Source: Flavipsychrobacter stenotrophus (GTDB lineage Bacteria; Bacteroidota; Bacteroidia; Chitinophagales; Chitinophagaceae). Taken from it: 64,000 nt of DNA. The notes under the pieces are model-generated. The model made no database searches. It was not told where the DNA came from and saw only the letters and a list, made by a program, of their open reading frames with translations. A program made the position numbers and the translations under genes. Positions 8,925 through 16,964 of this stretch are shown here, piece after piece. Numbering within the stretch: the first letter of the stretch is position 1; each line of letters starts with the position of its first letter. The stretch is taken from assembly GCF_002954265.1 (NCBI RefSeq), contig NZ_PPSL01000005.1, positions 124,001 to 188,000 on the forward strand, written 5' to 3'.

Positions 8925-9741
8925 TACCATTTGATGTAGTCTTGAATAATTCGGTGAACCCTGCAAATGTAATATTCGGGTCAACTCCCATTATTTTTAA
9001 TCCTGCTGCCCCTTTAAATTTACTTGTTAATTCATCCGCAATACCTGCGATAGGGTTAATAATAAAGTCTGCAATACCAATAACTTCATCTTTATCGGGG
9101 GTATCCCCTATTTTTATAATTGCCCCTCCTGAATTTCCTGGGTTCATTGTAACATCTAAAAGAGATTCGTGTCGGGGCATGGTCACTACTTTACCATCAC
9201 TTATTGCAATTGCATTATTCTCGTTTATGTACTTTGTAGAGATTATGCCTTTTGATACAAATTGCTGTTGTATTGCTAACGGATATCCACATGTATAAAT
9301 ATCGTCACCCTCATTTGCTAGGTCGTAAACACCCATCTTTAAAAATGGGTATTTCTTATTTTTAGGGTTTATTATTGCTAATAAGCAAAAATCATAAGCA
9401 ACGGCAGAAATGTTTAATTTGCTATCAAAAAAAGTAGTTGGGATAGCTACTTCTTCACTATCGCCTTTTGGATAAACGATGTATATTTTTTTAAATGACC
9501 GCCTATCTCCAATTTGCACTATTGATGGTTCAATAACATGCCAACATGTGAGCAAAGCCCCGCTTTCATTGACAAAAAATGCAGTCCCTATCGAGCCACT
9601 ACCTTCTATTACAACTCTAACCGTGCAAGATTTTATTCTTTTTACCCTTTCTTGCCCCAACGATTGTGCATCAGTTTCTTTTGTGCAAGTAAAAATAATA
9701 GCGAAAATCATTAAATATTTGAGCATACGCCAAACGTACAT
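8878..9741 (-). CDS. Secreted trypsin-like serine protease, IS1595 passenger
   Basis: A 287-residue protein with an N-terminal signal sequence (cleavage near TDAQ, residue 26) and a chymotrypsin/Trypsin_2-type domain. The catalytic triad is readable: H68 in TCWHVI, D117 in AYDFCLLAI and S204 in MNPGNSGGAI. A glycine-containing GTAFFVNESG strand precedes the His, as in HtrA-like proteases, but there is no PDZ domain. An alternative start is the second Met (9726), which gives a cleaner signal peptide. It is carried inside an IS1595 element, reading against the transposase, and is divergent from a small basic ORF 39 bp away. Substrate unknown; whether it helps the host or the element cannot be told. 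Confidence 0.82.
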   Translation of the reverse strand: MYVWRMLKYLMIFAIIFTCTKETDAQSLGQERVKRIKSCTVRVVIEGSGSIGTAFFVNESGALLTCWHVIEPSIVQIGDRRSFKKIYIVYPKGDSEEVAIPTTFFDSKLNISAVAYDFCLLAIINPKNKKYPFLKMGVYDLANEGDDIYTCGYPLAIQQQFVSKGIISTKYINENNAIAISDGKVVTMPRHESLLDVTMNPGNSGGAIIKIGDTPDKDEVIGIADFIINPIAGIADELTSKFKGAAGLKIMGVDPNITFAGFTELFKTTSNGISGCISLNHVIDALK

Positions 9742-9780
9742 AAAAGAGACAACAAAAAATAACTTTCGTAACTTTACTCT

Positions 9781-9945
9781 ATGGCAAAAGAAAAGAAAGA
9801 ACCAAAGCCAACCCCGAAACAGTATGCCGAGAAGGTGTGCTTAAACGTGGATTTTGAGCAGGCCATGAAGTTGCTTGCAGTTCACGCAAACACAATGGGG
9901 ACAAAGAAGATAACCTACAATAATAGAAATAGCCCGCCAATATAG
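9781..9945 (+). CDS. Small basic protein (54 aa), IS1595 passenger, function unknown
   Basis: The ORF starts MAKEKKEPKPTPKQYAEK and continues through a short amphipathic helix (FEQAMKLLAVHA) to a polar tail. It has no signal peptide. A TAACTTTC string (9758-9765) resembles a -7 box just upstream, and a terminator hairpin overlaps the stop codon, both consistent with a real short gene. I do not recognise the family. It is divergent from the protease gene, so the two may share a control region. Confidence 0.55.
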   Translation: MAKEKKEPKPTPKQYAEKVCLNVDFEQAMKLLAVHANTMGTKKITYNNRNSPPI

Positions 9946-9957
9946 TGGGCTATTTTA
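9928..9957 (+). terminator. Terminator after the small basic ORF
   Basis: AATAGCCC (9928-9935) pairs with GGGCTATT (9947-9954) around an 11-nt loop that contains the TAG stop, followed by a T-rich run. Confidence 0.7.
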
Positions 9958-9989
9958 TTTACATTTATGTTGCTAAACTAAAATGTAAT

Positions 9990-10154
9990 ATGGAAGAAAT
10001 TAAAGAATGCTTTATAGCATCTGCAACAACGATACCCGAACTAAACAAAATTATCAACGAATCGATCAATGATGGATATAGACTCAGGGGCGAAGTATCA
10101 TCAACATATATGCCCAATGTCGGGCTTATTATTATACAAATGATGGTTAGATAA
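9990..10154 (+). CDS. DUF1737-like small protein, IS1595 passenger
   Basis: A 54-residue protein. Its layout follows the DUF1737 fold: a first strand (CFIASATTIPEL), a helix (NKIINESINDG), then YRLRGEVSS and a closing strand IIIQMMVR, like the family's 'eGyxplGgvs...QaMvr' ending. The function of the family is unknown. The ATG at 9990 is preferred over an upstream GTG that would start in the terminator of the previous ORF. It is the last gene before the right end of the element. Confidence 0.6.
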   Translation: MEEIKECFIASATTIPELNKIINESINDGYRLRGEVSSTYMPNVGLIIIQMMVR

Positions 10155-10303
10155 GTGCAATTTCAATTATTGCTTTACTTTAATTGGCAACCCTGTTATT
10201 GGGTGCATAACATTTATTTTCTTCTTTTTCATAAACACTTTGATTTTAAAAGTACAAAGTTATGGAAAGTACTTTACATTTTATTCATTATATATTTTTA
10301 TAC
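10155..10303. other. Non-coding right arm of the IS1595 element
   Basis: AT-rich DNA with no convincing ORF. It contains a 7-bp inverted repeat AAAGTAC (10249-10255) / GTACTTT (10268-10274), which may be a sub-terminal site, then runs into the right inverted repeat. Confidence 0.5.
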
Positions 10304-10333
10304 TCCCAAGTTAGCGATAGTTACCAAGATTTT
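10304..10333 (-). repeat. Right end of IS1595-family element: right inverted repeat plus 8-bp target duplication
   Basis: Bases 10304-10325 are the exact reverse complement of 7550-7571. AAGATTTT at 10326-10333 repeats the left target duplication. It is followed by GCGTCTC, the second half of the palindromic repeat that was split. Confidence 0.92.
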
Positions 10334-10403
10334 GCGTCTCCAAATAACACGAGCCATCTAGATGAATTCTGCACCGTTTGCACAAAACTGACGAAACAAG
10401 CAC

Positions 10404-11405
10404 ATGCTCATACAACACAACATTCCATTAAAACCTTTCAACACCTTCGGCATCGCTGCCGAAGGTGTTGACTATATTGTTGTTGATGACATAGCCATGC
10501 TGGCCGAGATCGGCAATATCCCCCGCGACAAATTCATACTCGGCGGTGGCAGTAACATACTCCTCACTCACGACCCTGAGGGGCTGGTACTGCGCAATAA
10601 ACTCAAAGGCATAGATCAGATAAAAGAAGATGACACCCATGTATGGCTACATGCTGCATCGGGCGAAGTATGGCATGACCTGGTGATGTACACAGTAGAC
10701 AAAGGCTGGGGAGGAATTGAGAACCTCTCACTTATACCGGGCACCGTAGGCGCATCACCTATGCAAAATATCGGCGCATACGGAGTAGAAGCAAAGGACA
10801 CTATTGAAAGCGTCACTTTCTGGCACTGGGAAGAAGAAAGACTACTGACGTATAGTAACGCAGAATGCCACTTCGGTTACCGCGACAGCATCTTTAAACA
10901 CGAGTGTAAGAACAAAGTATTCATTACATCAGTAGTTTACAAACTGAGCAAGCACCCTATCTTTAATACAAGTTACGGAGCCATAGAGCAGGAACTGCAG
11001 CAAATGGGCGCAAAACCCGATGTGCAAACGATCTCACAGGCAGTCATCAACATACGCCGCAGCAAATTACCAGATCCTGCAGTGATTGGCAATGCAGGCA
11101 GCTTCTTTAAAAATCCTACTATCCCGTCTGCTCAATTTGAAGCATTAAAATTGGAACATCCGGCTATCCCATCCTATCCCGTCAGCAACACTACAGTTAA
11201 AGTACCTGCCGGCTGGCTCATAGAGCAATGCGGCTGGAAGGGCTACCGCAATGGAGACATAGGCGTACATGCCAAACAGGCACTGGTACTGGTCAACTAT
11301 GGCAATGCACAAGGCGATGCCATCTGGCAACTTTCGGGCGACGTTGTAGATTCAGTAAAACGTAAGTTTGGTATAGAACTGGAGCGGGAAGTGCAGGTGT
11401 GGTGA
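10404..11405 (+). CDS. murB: UDP-N-acetylenolpyruvoylglucosamine reductase
   Basis: A 333-residue FAD/NADPH enzyme that reduces enolpyruvyl-UDP-GlcNAc to UDP-MurNAc in peptidoglycan precursor synthesis. The FAD-binding motif GGGSNILL is near residue 50, followed by the LIPGTVGASPMQNIGAYG motif and the RxSxxPDP-VIGNAGSFFKNP region, which contains the proton-donor serine. Length is typical of the E. coli-type (type I) enzyme. The start is the ATG at 10404. The IS1595 element ends 78 bp upstream, so its insertion may have changed this gene's original upstream region. Confidence 0.95.
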   Translation: MLIQHNIPLKPFNTFGIAAEGVDYIVVDDIAMLAEIGNIPRDKFILGGGSNILLTHDPEGLVLRNKLKGIDQIKEDDTHVWLHAASGEVWHDLVMYTVDKGWGGIENLSLIPGTVGASPMQNIGAYGVEAKDTIESVTFWHWEEERLLTYSNAECHFGYRDSIFKHECKNKVFITSVVYKLSKHPIFNTSYGAIEQELQQMGAKPDVQTISQAVINIRRSKLPDPAVIGNAGSFFKNPTIPSAQFEALKLEHPAIPSYPVSNTTVKVPAGWLIEQCGWKGYRNGDIGVHAKQALVLVNYGNAQGDAIWQLSGDVVDSVKRKFGIELEREVQVW

Positions 11406-11451
11406 GTATATTAAATAATACTAATTACATCAATAACAGCTTCCGTGCCAC

Positions 11452-11475
11452 AGCCCTGAAAGGGCGACATAACTG
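11452..11475. repeat. Dispersed 'CCCTGAAAGGGCGACATAAC' repeat fragment
   Basis: AGCCCTGAAAGGGCGACATA lies between murB and the next gene. A related inverted form (TATGTCGCCCCTTCAG) occurs at about 39524. CCCT/AGGG makes a small hairpin. Confidence 0.4.
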
Positions 11476-11564
11476 TACATGCAAATTTTCCTATAGTCCT
11501 AAATTTGTCGTACGTAACGTCCTAACACAATATCATGGTACATAAGGTAGTTTATACTCATGAT

Positions 11565-12167
11565 ATGAAGTCTATCTTCTCCACAATTGTCCTCGCTTTT
11601 TTATTACCTTCTCTGCTTTTTGCACAAACAAAAAGCAGTCTCCGCAGGCAAGCAAAGAAAATAGCAACGGATATAGAAATGAGCCTGTCTCCCGCCGGTG
11701 GCTGTGATACACTTATGGACTTAAACGGTGATGGTTTTAAAGACATAGTTGTAGAATTTTATAGCGGCTGCGGCACCGGCGAAAAGAACGGAACGATAAT
11801 GGTGATGTACGACACCATGAAAAGACGGTTCGATATTAGCCATCAAGTCAATATCCCCAATGCTCATTTCGATTTTAAAAAGCATACTGTAACAAAGTAC
11901 TATGTGGCTAATGGTGGAGGTTATGCAATGCTATATAAATGGAAAGGCATAAAGCTAATGCCACTTGAAAAGATAGAAGTTGACGTAGACAGGGAACCGA
12001 CCCTTAAGTTTAGAATGACAAAGAAAAACATGATCACTGGTAAAACTGTTCATTGGGTATCTGATGCAGTCAGCCTGCCATCTGTCTATCATTATTACAG
12101 GTATAGGCATCTGATTCGTAGGTGCAGTGAAAGTGATGATGTAATTGGCAATCCGCCTATTTACTGA
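11565..12167 (+). CDS. Secreted protein with FG-GAP/VCBS-like DLNGDGFKD motif
   Basis: About 200 residues, beginning MKSIFSTIVLAFLLPSLLFAQ, a clear signal peptide. It then has a Cys-containing stretch (GGCDTLMDLNGDGFKDIVVEFYSGCG) with the calcium-loop-like DLNGDGFKD motif of FG-GAP repeats. The rest is beta-rich and not recognised. The upstream in-frame Met (11535) would put a polar extension before the signal peptide, so 11565 is preferred. It is followed after 69 bp by an NHL-repeat T9SS protein. The substrate or partner cannot be told. Confidence 0.65.
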   Translation: MKSIFSTIVLAFLLPSLLFAQTKSSLRRQAKKIATDIEMSLSPAGGCDTLMDLNGDGFKDIVVEFYSGCGTGEKNGTIMVMYDTMKRRFDISHQVNIPNAHFDFKKHTVTKYYVANGGGYAMLYKWKGIKLMPLEKIEVDVDREPTLKFRMTKKNMITGKTVHWVSDAVSLPSVYHYYRYRHLIRRCSESDDVIGNPPIY

Positions 12168-12236
12168 TCAAACAAAATGCCCCCTCATACAATAAAAGTT
12201 AAGATTAGCTGTTATAACTATTCCAAACTTATTAGT

Positions 12237-14630
12237 ATGAAAAGATGGTTCAGTACCTGCCTGGTCATTATTTTATTACTCGGTACAACCTCCCTGTTTG
12301 CCCAAAATTACATTGCTACTCTCGCTGGTAATGGCTTGCAATCCTATTCGGGCGATGGCGGGCCGGCAACTAATGCACAACTGAGCGGCGCTTTAGCCGT
12401 CAGGGGCGATGCGGTAGGGAATATCTATATCGTAGATGGGTCGAACTACCGGCTTAGGAAAGTGGACGCATCCACAGGAATAATTACCACCATAGCGGGC
12501 AACGGGGTGCAGGGTTCCTCCGGCGACGGCGGACCTGCTGTGAATGCTGCAATTACGGGAGGCGCTATTTGCATAGACCACTCCGGAAATATCTATATCA
12601 CCGACAGTAACCGAATCAGAAAGATTGATGCAACCACAGGCCTTATCAATACTTTTGCAGGAACAGGAATATCCGGCTATAGTGGAGATGGAGGTGCGGC
12701 CATTTCGGCCGCGTTCAATAATCTCTGCGGTTTGTTTGCAGACACTGCCGGCAATATATATATCTGCGATGGCGGCAATAATGCAGTTCGTAAAATAGAC
12801 CATCTCTCAAATATCATAACAACTGTTGCAGGTAATTCTATAGCCAGTTTCTCAGGCGACGGAGGCCCTGCTATATCGGCTGCACTTAATGGCCCCGTAG
12901 CAGTATGTCTCGACAACGCAGGCAACATGTATATCGCCGACAACAGCAATCGCAGGGTACGCAAGGTGCCTGCAGCTACAGTTAAGATATCCACCTTTGC
13001 AGGAACAGGAGGCTATGGCGTAGGAGCCGGAGATGGCGGCCCCGCTGTCAATGCTGTAATACCCAGCGTATTCGATATATGGGCCGATGGTGCTGGCGCT
13101 GTTTTCATTGCAGACTATGTACATACTATCCGGAAAATACAAGGTGGAATCATCAACACAATTGCAGGCAATGCCGGGCAGGGTTACAATGGCGATAGTA
13201 TTGCCGCTGTCAGCGCGCAATTGCATTATCCCGGTTCTGTATACGCCGATGTGGCCGGCAACATTTTCATAGGCGATAATTGGAATCACCGTATCAGAAA
13301 GATAAGCACCTGGGGCACCATCTCAACCTTTGCAGGTGGAGCGCCCATGTCGTTTGCTGGCGATGGTGGGCCATGTGCCGATGCCGAGCTTAATCTGCCA
13401 ATGAATATCGCAGTAAGCCCGGCCAACGACATCTATGTTTCCGACTACAGCAACAATAGGATAAGGAAAATTAATGCTGCCGGCACTATTACTACAATTG
13501 CAGGCGGTGGTTCAGCTGTTTCCGGCTTCGGTGGCGATGGTGGAGCGGCAACTAATGCTACTCTATACCACCCAAGAGGCATAAGTTTAGATGCCGCAGG
13601 TAATATCTATTTCGCTGATAGCCGCAATTTCCGCGTAAGAAAAATAGATGCAGCAACAGGCACTATCAGCACCGTGGCAGGCAATGGAAGTTCTATGATA
13701 TCAGGTGATGGCCTTCCCGCAACTGATGCAGCTATCTGGATGCCTTCAGCAGTATGTGTGGATGAAACGGGCAATTTGTATATAGCAGCAGGGAACACAG
13801 TAAGAGCTATATCTGCGGCCACTAGTATAATTTCTACAATTGCGGGTACTGGCGGCATAGGATATTCCGGAGATGGCGGACCTCCTGCATTGGCCACATT
13901 CGGAGAGATAGCCGGTATGTGCAGAGATGGCAATGGAGATTTGTACATCTGCGATTCAAGGTTCAATGTGGTAAGAAAAATTTCCTTCGCTACCGGAACA
14001 ATAAACACCGTTGCTGGTAATGGATATGTATTGACCACAATAGAAATGGGCAACTATTTTTATTCCGGAGGTTACTCAGGCGACGGCGGACCTGCAACCG
14101 ATGCTAAATTGAATGTGCCGTGGGGTATTTTTGTAGACCCTGCCGAAACATTGTATATAGCTGATGGTAGCAACAATATGATCAGAACAGTTACTGCCGA
14201 TGGAATTATTCATGCATTTGCCGGCAATACTATTCCGGGTTTCAACGGCGATGGCGGGCTGGCAACTAATGCCCGGCTGAACTGGCCTACAGCTATGTGT
14301 ATGAAGCAAGGCTCGCTGTTGATAGCAGATTGCGGAAATAACAGAATAAGAAAGATAACCAATCCCACAGCAGTGAACAATGTAGAAACAACAATACATT
14401 TTTCAATTGTCCCAAACCCGTCAACAGGTCTGATAACAATAACTACTGATCACAATACCAAATTCAACACCATTGACATCTACAATATTGTCGGACAAAA
14501 AATATTTCATTCAGAAGAAATTACTTCTCCTTTAAAGATGGACATCAGCAATGAACCGACAGGAATATATATAGTCTCCGCGAGTTATGGTGGCTCTTCT
14601 ACTACACAGAAGTTTGTAATTGCGCGATAG
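12237..14630 (+). CDS. NHL-repeat beta-propeller protein with T9SS type A sorting domain
   Basis: About 797 residues: signal peptide (about 1-23, ending SLFAQ), then roughly a dozen NHL-type repeats of ~55 residues. Each repeat pairs an 'IxTxAGxG..GxSGDGGPA..A.L' segment with a 'GNIYIaDxxNxRiRKI' strand. The last ~75 residues (VPNPSTGLITI to KFVIAR) form a Por-secretion C-terminal sorting domain, so the protein should be exported by the type IX system and anchored or released at the surface. Such propellers bind proteins or glycans. A homologous protein lies at 57191. The upstream ATG at 12177 lacks a signal peptide, so 12237 is used. Confidence 0.88.
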   Translation: MKRWFSTCLVIILLLGTTSLFAQNYIATLAGNGLQSYSGDGGPATNAQLSGALAVRGDAVGNIYIVDGSNYRLRKVDASTGIITTIAGNGVQGSSGDGGPAVNAAITGGAICIDHSGNIYITDSNRIRKIDATTGLINTFAGTGISGYSGDGGAAISAAFNNLCGLFADTAGNIYICDGGNNAVRKIDHLSNIITTVAGNSIASFSGDGGPAISAALNGPVAVCLDNAGNMYIADNSNRRVRKVPAATVKISTFAGTGGYGVGAGDGGPAVNAVIPSVFDIWADGAGAVFIADYVHTIRKIQGGIINTIAGNAGQGYNGDSIAAVSAQLHYPGSVYADVAGNIFIGDNWNHRIRKISTWGTISTFAGGAPMSFAGDGGPCADAELNLPMNIAVSPANDIYVSDYSNNRIRKINAAGTITTIAGGGSAVSGFGGDGGAATNATLYHPRGISLDAAGNIYFADSRNFRVRKIDAATGTISTVAGNGSSMISGDGLPATDAAIWMPSAVCVDETGNLYIAAGNTVRAISAATSIISTIAGTGGIGYSGDGGPPALATFGEIAGMCRDGNGDLYICDSRFNVVRKISFATGTINTVAGNGYVLTTIEMGNYFYSGGYSGDGGPATDAKLNVPWGIFVDPAETLYIADGSNNMIRTVTADGIIHAFAGNTIPGFNGDGGLATNARLNWPTAMCMKQGSLLIADCGNNRIRKITNPTAVNNVETTIHFSIVPNPSTGLITITTDHNTKFNTIDIYNIVGQKIFHSEEITSPLKMDISNEPTGIYIVSASYGGSSTTQKFVIAR

Positions 14631-14664
14631 ATATACCAATGCCTTCATTCCTATAAACAACAAA

Positions 14665-14683
14665 GCCAACCCCAAAGGTTGGC
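14665..14683 (-). terminator. Hairpin between convergent genes
   Basis: GCCAACC (14665-14671) pairs with GGTTGGC (14677-14683) around a 5-nt loop. Reading leftward it is followed by TTTGTTGTTT, so it best suits the acyl-CoA dehydrogenase transcript. Confidence 0.65.
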
Positions 14684-14746
14684 ATTGTCTATTACATTAA
14701 ATCATTCATTTCCACATTAGCTCATTTTCACACTTTCATATTAATA

Positions 14747-15889
14747 CTATCCCTTCAGTATAGTCCTGCTGATAACTATCTTCTGTACTTCGCTGGTACC
14801 TTCGTAGATCTGTGTGATCTTAGCATCACGCATCAGGCGCTCTACGTGGAACTCCTTAACATAACCATATCCGCCGTGTACCTGTATAGCTTCGTTGGTA
14901 ACAGTCTGGGCTATAGTAGAAGCATACAACTTAGCCATAGCTGAAGACAAGGTATAATCCATATGCTCATCTTTGTGCCATGCAGCCTTAAAGCAAAGCA
15001 GGCGTGCTGCTTCTATCTCAGTAGCCATATCAGCCAGCTTGAACGCTATAGCCTGGTGGTTAGATATTTCTGTACCGAAAGCCTTACGCTCCTTAGAATA
15101 CTTCAATGCCAATTCATAAGCACCACTAGCTATACCAAGTGCCTGTGCAGCAATACCTATACGGCCGCCGGACAATACCTTCATAGCAAATGTGAAACCA
15201 AAACCATCAGCACCAATACGGTTTTCCTTTGGCACTTTCACGTCCTGGAACATGATGCTGTGTGTATCACTACCGCGGATACCCAGCTTATTTTCTTTAG
15301 CACCAACAACCACCCCGGGAGCGTTCTTATCGATGATCAATGCATTGATACCCTTGTGGCCTTTCTCTACATCTGTCTGTGCTATAACAAGGTAAGTAGA
15401 TGCTGAATTACCATTGGTGATCCAGTTCTTGATACCATTTACCAGGTAATGGTCGCCCATATCTATTGCAGTAGTGCGCTGTGAAGTGGCATCAGAACCG
15501 GCTTCAGGCTCACTCAAAAGAAATGCACCTATTTTCTCGCCCTTAGCAAGCGGAACGAGGTATTTTTGTTTTTGCTCTTCGTTACAGAAGGTTTCCATAC
15601 CCCAGCATACCAGTGAGTTATTTACACTCATACATACCGATACCGATGCATCTACCTTAGAAATTTCTTCCATAGCCAGTACATAAGATATAGTATCCAT
15701 GCCGCTGCCACCATACTTAGGATCTACCATCATACCCATAAAGCCAAGCTCACCAAGCTTCTTTATCTGCTCTGCAGGGAATTTCTGATGCTCATCGCGC
15801 TCAATTACGCCCGGCAACAATTCATTTTTTGCAAAATCGCGCGCAGCCATCTGCACCGCTATCTGTTCCTCTGTAAGTTGAAAATTCAT
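14747..15889 (-). CDS. Acyl-CoA dehydrogenase (short-chain/butyryl type)
   Basis: A 380-residue FAD flavoenzyme that introduces the alpha,beta double bond in acyl-CoA during fatty-acid or amino-acid catabolism. The features are the helical N-terminal domain, the LSEPEAGSDATS flavin-binding segment, the RKAFGTEISNHQAIAFKLADM signature and the C-terminal QIYEGTSEVQKIVISR, whose Glu is the catalytic base in butyryl-CoA-type enzymes. The length is canonical. It stands alone between convergent and divergent neighbours. The exact chain-length specificity cannot be fixed from sequence. Confidence 0.92.
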   Translation of the reverse strand: MNFQLTEEQIAVQMAARDFAKNELLPGVIERDEHQKFPAEQIKKLGELGFMGMMVDPKYGGSGMDTISYVLAMEEISKVDASVSVCMSVNNSLVCWGMETFCNEEQKQKYLVPLAKGEKIGAFLLSEPEAGSDATSQRTTAIDMGDHYLVNGIKNWITNGNSASTYLVIAQTDVEKGHKGINALIIDKNAPGVVVGAKENKLGIRGSDTHSIMFQDVKVPKENRIGADGFGFTFAMKVLSGGRIGIAAQALGIASGAYELALKYSKERKAFGTEISNHQAIAFKLADMATEIEAARLLCFKAAWHKDEHMDYTLSSAMAKLYASTIAQTVTNEAIQVHGGYGYVKEFHVERLMRDAKITQIYEGTSEVQKIVISRTILKG

Positions 15890-16130
15890 ATTTATCGGAT
15901 AATATCGGGCGCAAAATAAGCCGTTTTTTTGAATTTAATAGTTAGAAGAGCGTAAATAACTCATTGATTCTAGCTATATGTTACTCAGTAGTAAAAAAAA
16001 AGAACAAAAATGCCACATATGCAATTATCACATTTCTATGTAAACACAAAAGGCAATCGCCGCCACTATTTGACCTACATCAAAAATCAACATCGCATGC
16101 CCCTATACTTTTGGTGCAAACAATGTTATT

Positions 16131-16688
16131 ATGGTATCAATAGTTGTTAAGATCATCATTGCCATTTTTGCTGCCGACCTCCTTACAGGTATTGTTCACT
16201 GGTGGGAAGACGCATATGGCAACCCCAACTGGAAGTTCCTGGGCCAATCCGTTATAGTCCCCAACCTGCAACACCACAAGACACCACGGGCATTTATAAA
16301 GGGTACCTACTGGACCCGCATCAACACATCACTCGGGTTAGGCGTAATATTGATTGCGCTGTGCTGGGTATTTGGCATACTCAATTTTTATTCTGTATTT
16401 GCGATACTATTGGCCGCACATGGCAATGAGTTTCACAGATTCTCACACCAAACAGTAAAAGAAAATGGCAAACTGGTCACTGGACTACAAAGCCTCGGCA
16501 TCCTCCAGTCCCGCCGCCACCACGGCATGCATCACCAATCACCATTTGTACACAACTACTGTGTGGTCACCAACTACCTCAACCCCTTCCTCGAACTCAT
16601 CCACTTCTGGACCATCCTCGAATTCATCCTCAAACACCTCTTCAACATCAAAGTCCTCCGCAGCTCGGAACTAAGAAATGGCCTATGA
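16131..16688 (+). CDS. CarF/TMEM189-type lipid desaturase (putative plasmanylethanolamine desaturase)
   Basis: A 185-residue membrane protein with hydrophobic segments at about 3-22 and 65-95. It has the family's ordered histidine motifs HWWED (H23), QHHKTP, HGNEFHRFSH and RRHHGMHH, which form a di-iron site. The family (Kua/TMEM189 domain) includes Myxococcus CarF and animal PEDS1, which make the vinyl-ether bond of plasmalogens, and plant FAD4, which desaturates a phosphatidylglycerol acyl chain, so the exact reaction is inferred. TACTTTTG at 16106-16113 is a likely -7 box. It stands alone, and no alkyl-ether lipid synthesis gene is adjacent. Confidence 0.78.
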   Translation: MVSIVVKIIIAIFAADLLTGIVHWWEDAYGNPNWKFLGQSVIVPNLQHHKTPRAFIKGTYWTRINTSLGLGVILIALCWVFGILNFYSVFAILLAAHGNEFHRFSHQTVKENGKLVTGLQSLGILQSRRHHGMHHQSPFVHNYCVVTNYLNPFLELIHFWTILEFILKHLFNIKVLRSSELRNGL

Positions 16689-16715
16689 ACAACATGAAAT
16701 AAAGAACAGTTCGTA

Positions 16716-16737
16716 GAGACGCAAGATTTTGCGTCTC
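16716..16737. repeat. Palindromic dispersed repeat (unoccupied copy of the IS1595 target)
   Basis: GAGACGCAA pairs with TTGCGTCTC around a 4-nt loop. The same palindrome, with the same internal AAGATTTT, was split by the IS1595 element at 7535-7549/10326-10340. Confidence 0.8.
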
Positions 16738-16784
16738 CACCCGAGGTGGGCTGTGGAAGCACCCGGACACTTGCCAACACCCTC

Positions 16785-16964
16785 CTACCCCACCTCCTCA
16801 ATATCCCGCTCTATCCCTCTCAATTTCTCCTCACAATATTTGATCAGCTCTTTCGCCCGCTTCACTTTTTCAGCAAGCGTATCCAGCTGAATGTCCTTAT
16901 CCTCTATCTGTGCCACCAGCTCTTCCAGCTCGGCAAAGGCAGTGTTATATGTTGGTGTTTCCAT
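16785..16964 (-). CDS. xseB: Exodeoxyribonuclease VII small subunit
   Basis: A 59-residue protein starting METPTYNTAFAELEELV, then IEDKDIQLDTLAEKVKRAKELIKYCEEKL, the canonical helical XseB pattern (F-E-LE-V--LE-g-l-L---l---k-g--L---C---L). It partners XseA in degrading single-stranded DNA to oligonucleotides. It overlaps the 3' end of xseA by 20 bp, so the two are co-transcribed and probably translationally coupled. Normal family length is 60-80 residues, so this is a compact but complete member. Confidence 0.9.
   Translation of the reverse strand: METPTYNTAFAELEELVAQIEDKDIQLDTLAEKVKRAKELIKYCEEKLRGIERDIEEVG

Larger units (their letters stand above)
7550..10325. mobile_element. IS1595-family insertion element carrying passenger genes (2,776 bp)
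   Basis: The boundaries are set by perfect 22-bp terminal inverted repeats and an 8-bp direct duplication (AAGATTTT) outside both. The left third holds the transposase with its own promoter and terminator. The right two thirds hold passenger DNA: a short secreted ORF, a secreted trypsin-like protease on the opposite strand, a 54-residue basic ORF and a DUF1737-like ORF. No second copy of the inverted repeat follows the transposase, so the whole 2.8 kb moved as one unit. The element sits between gpmI and murB, inside a palindromic dispersed repeat whose two halves flank it (7535-7541 and 10334-10340). Confidence 0.92.

Noticed and set aside
12300-14300. Tandem DNA repeat in the NHL gene
   Set aside because: The periodicity reflects the protein's NHL repeats and is not conserved at the nucleotide level; the same applies at 57300-59250.
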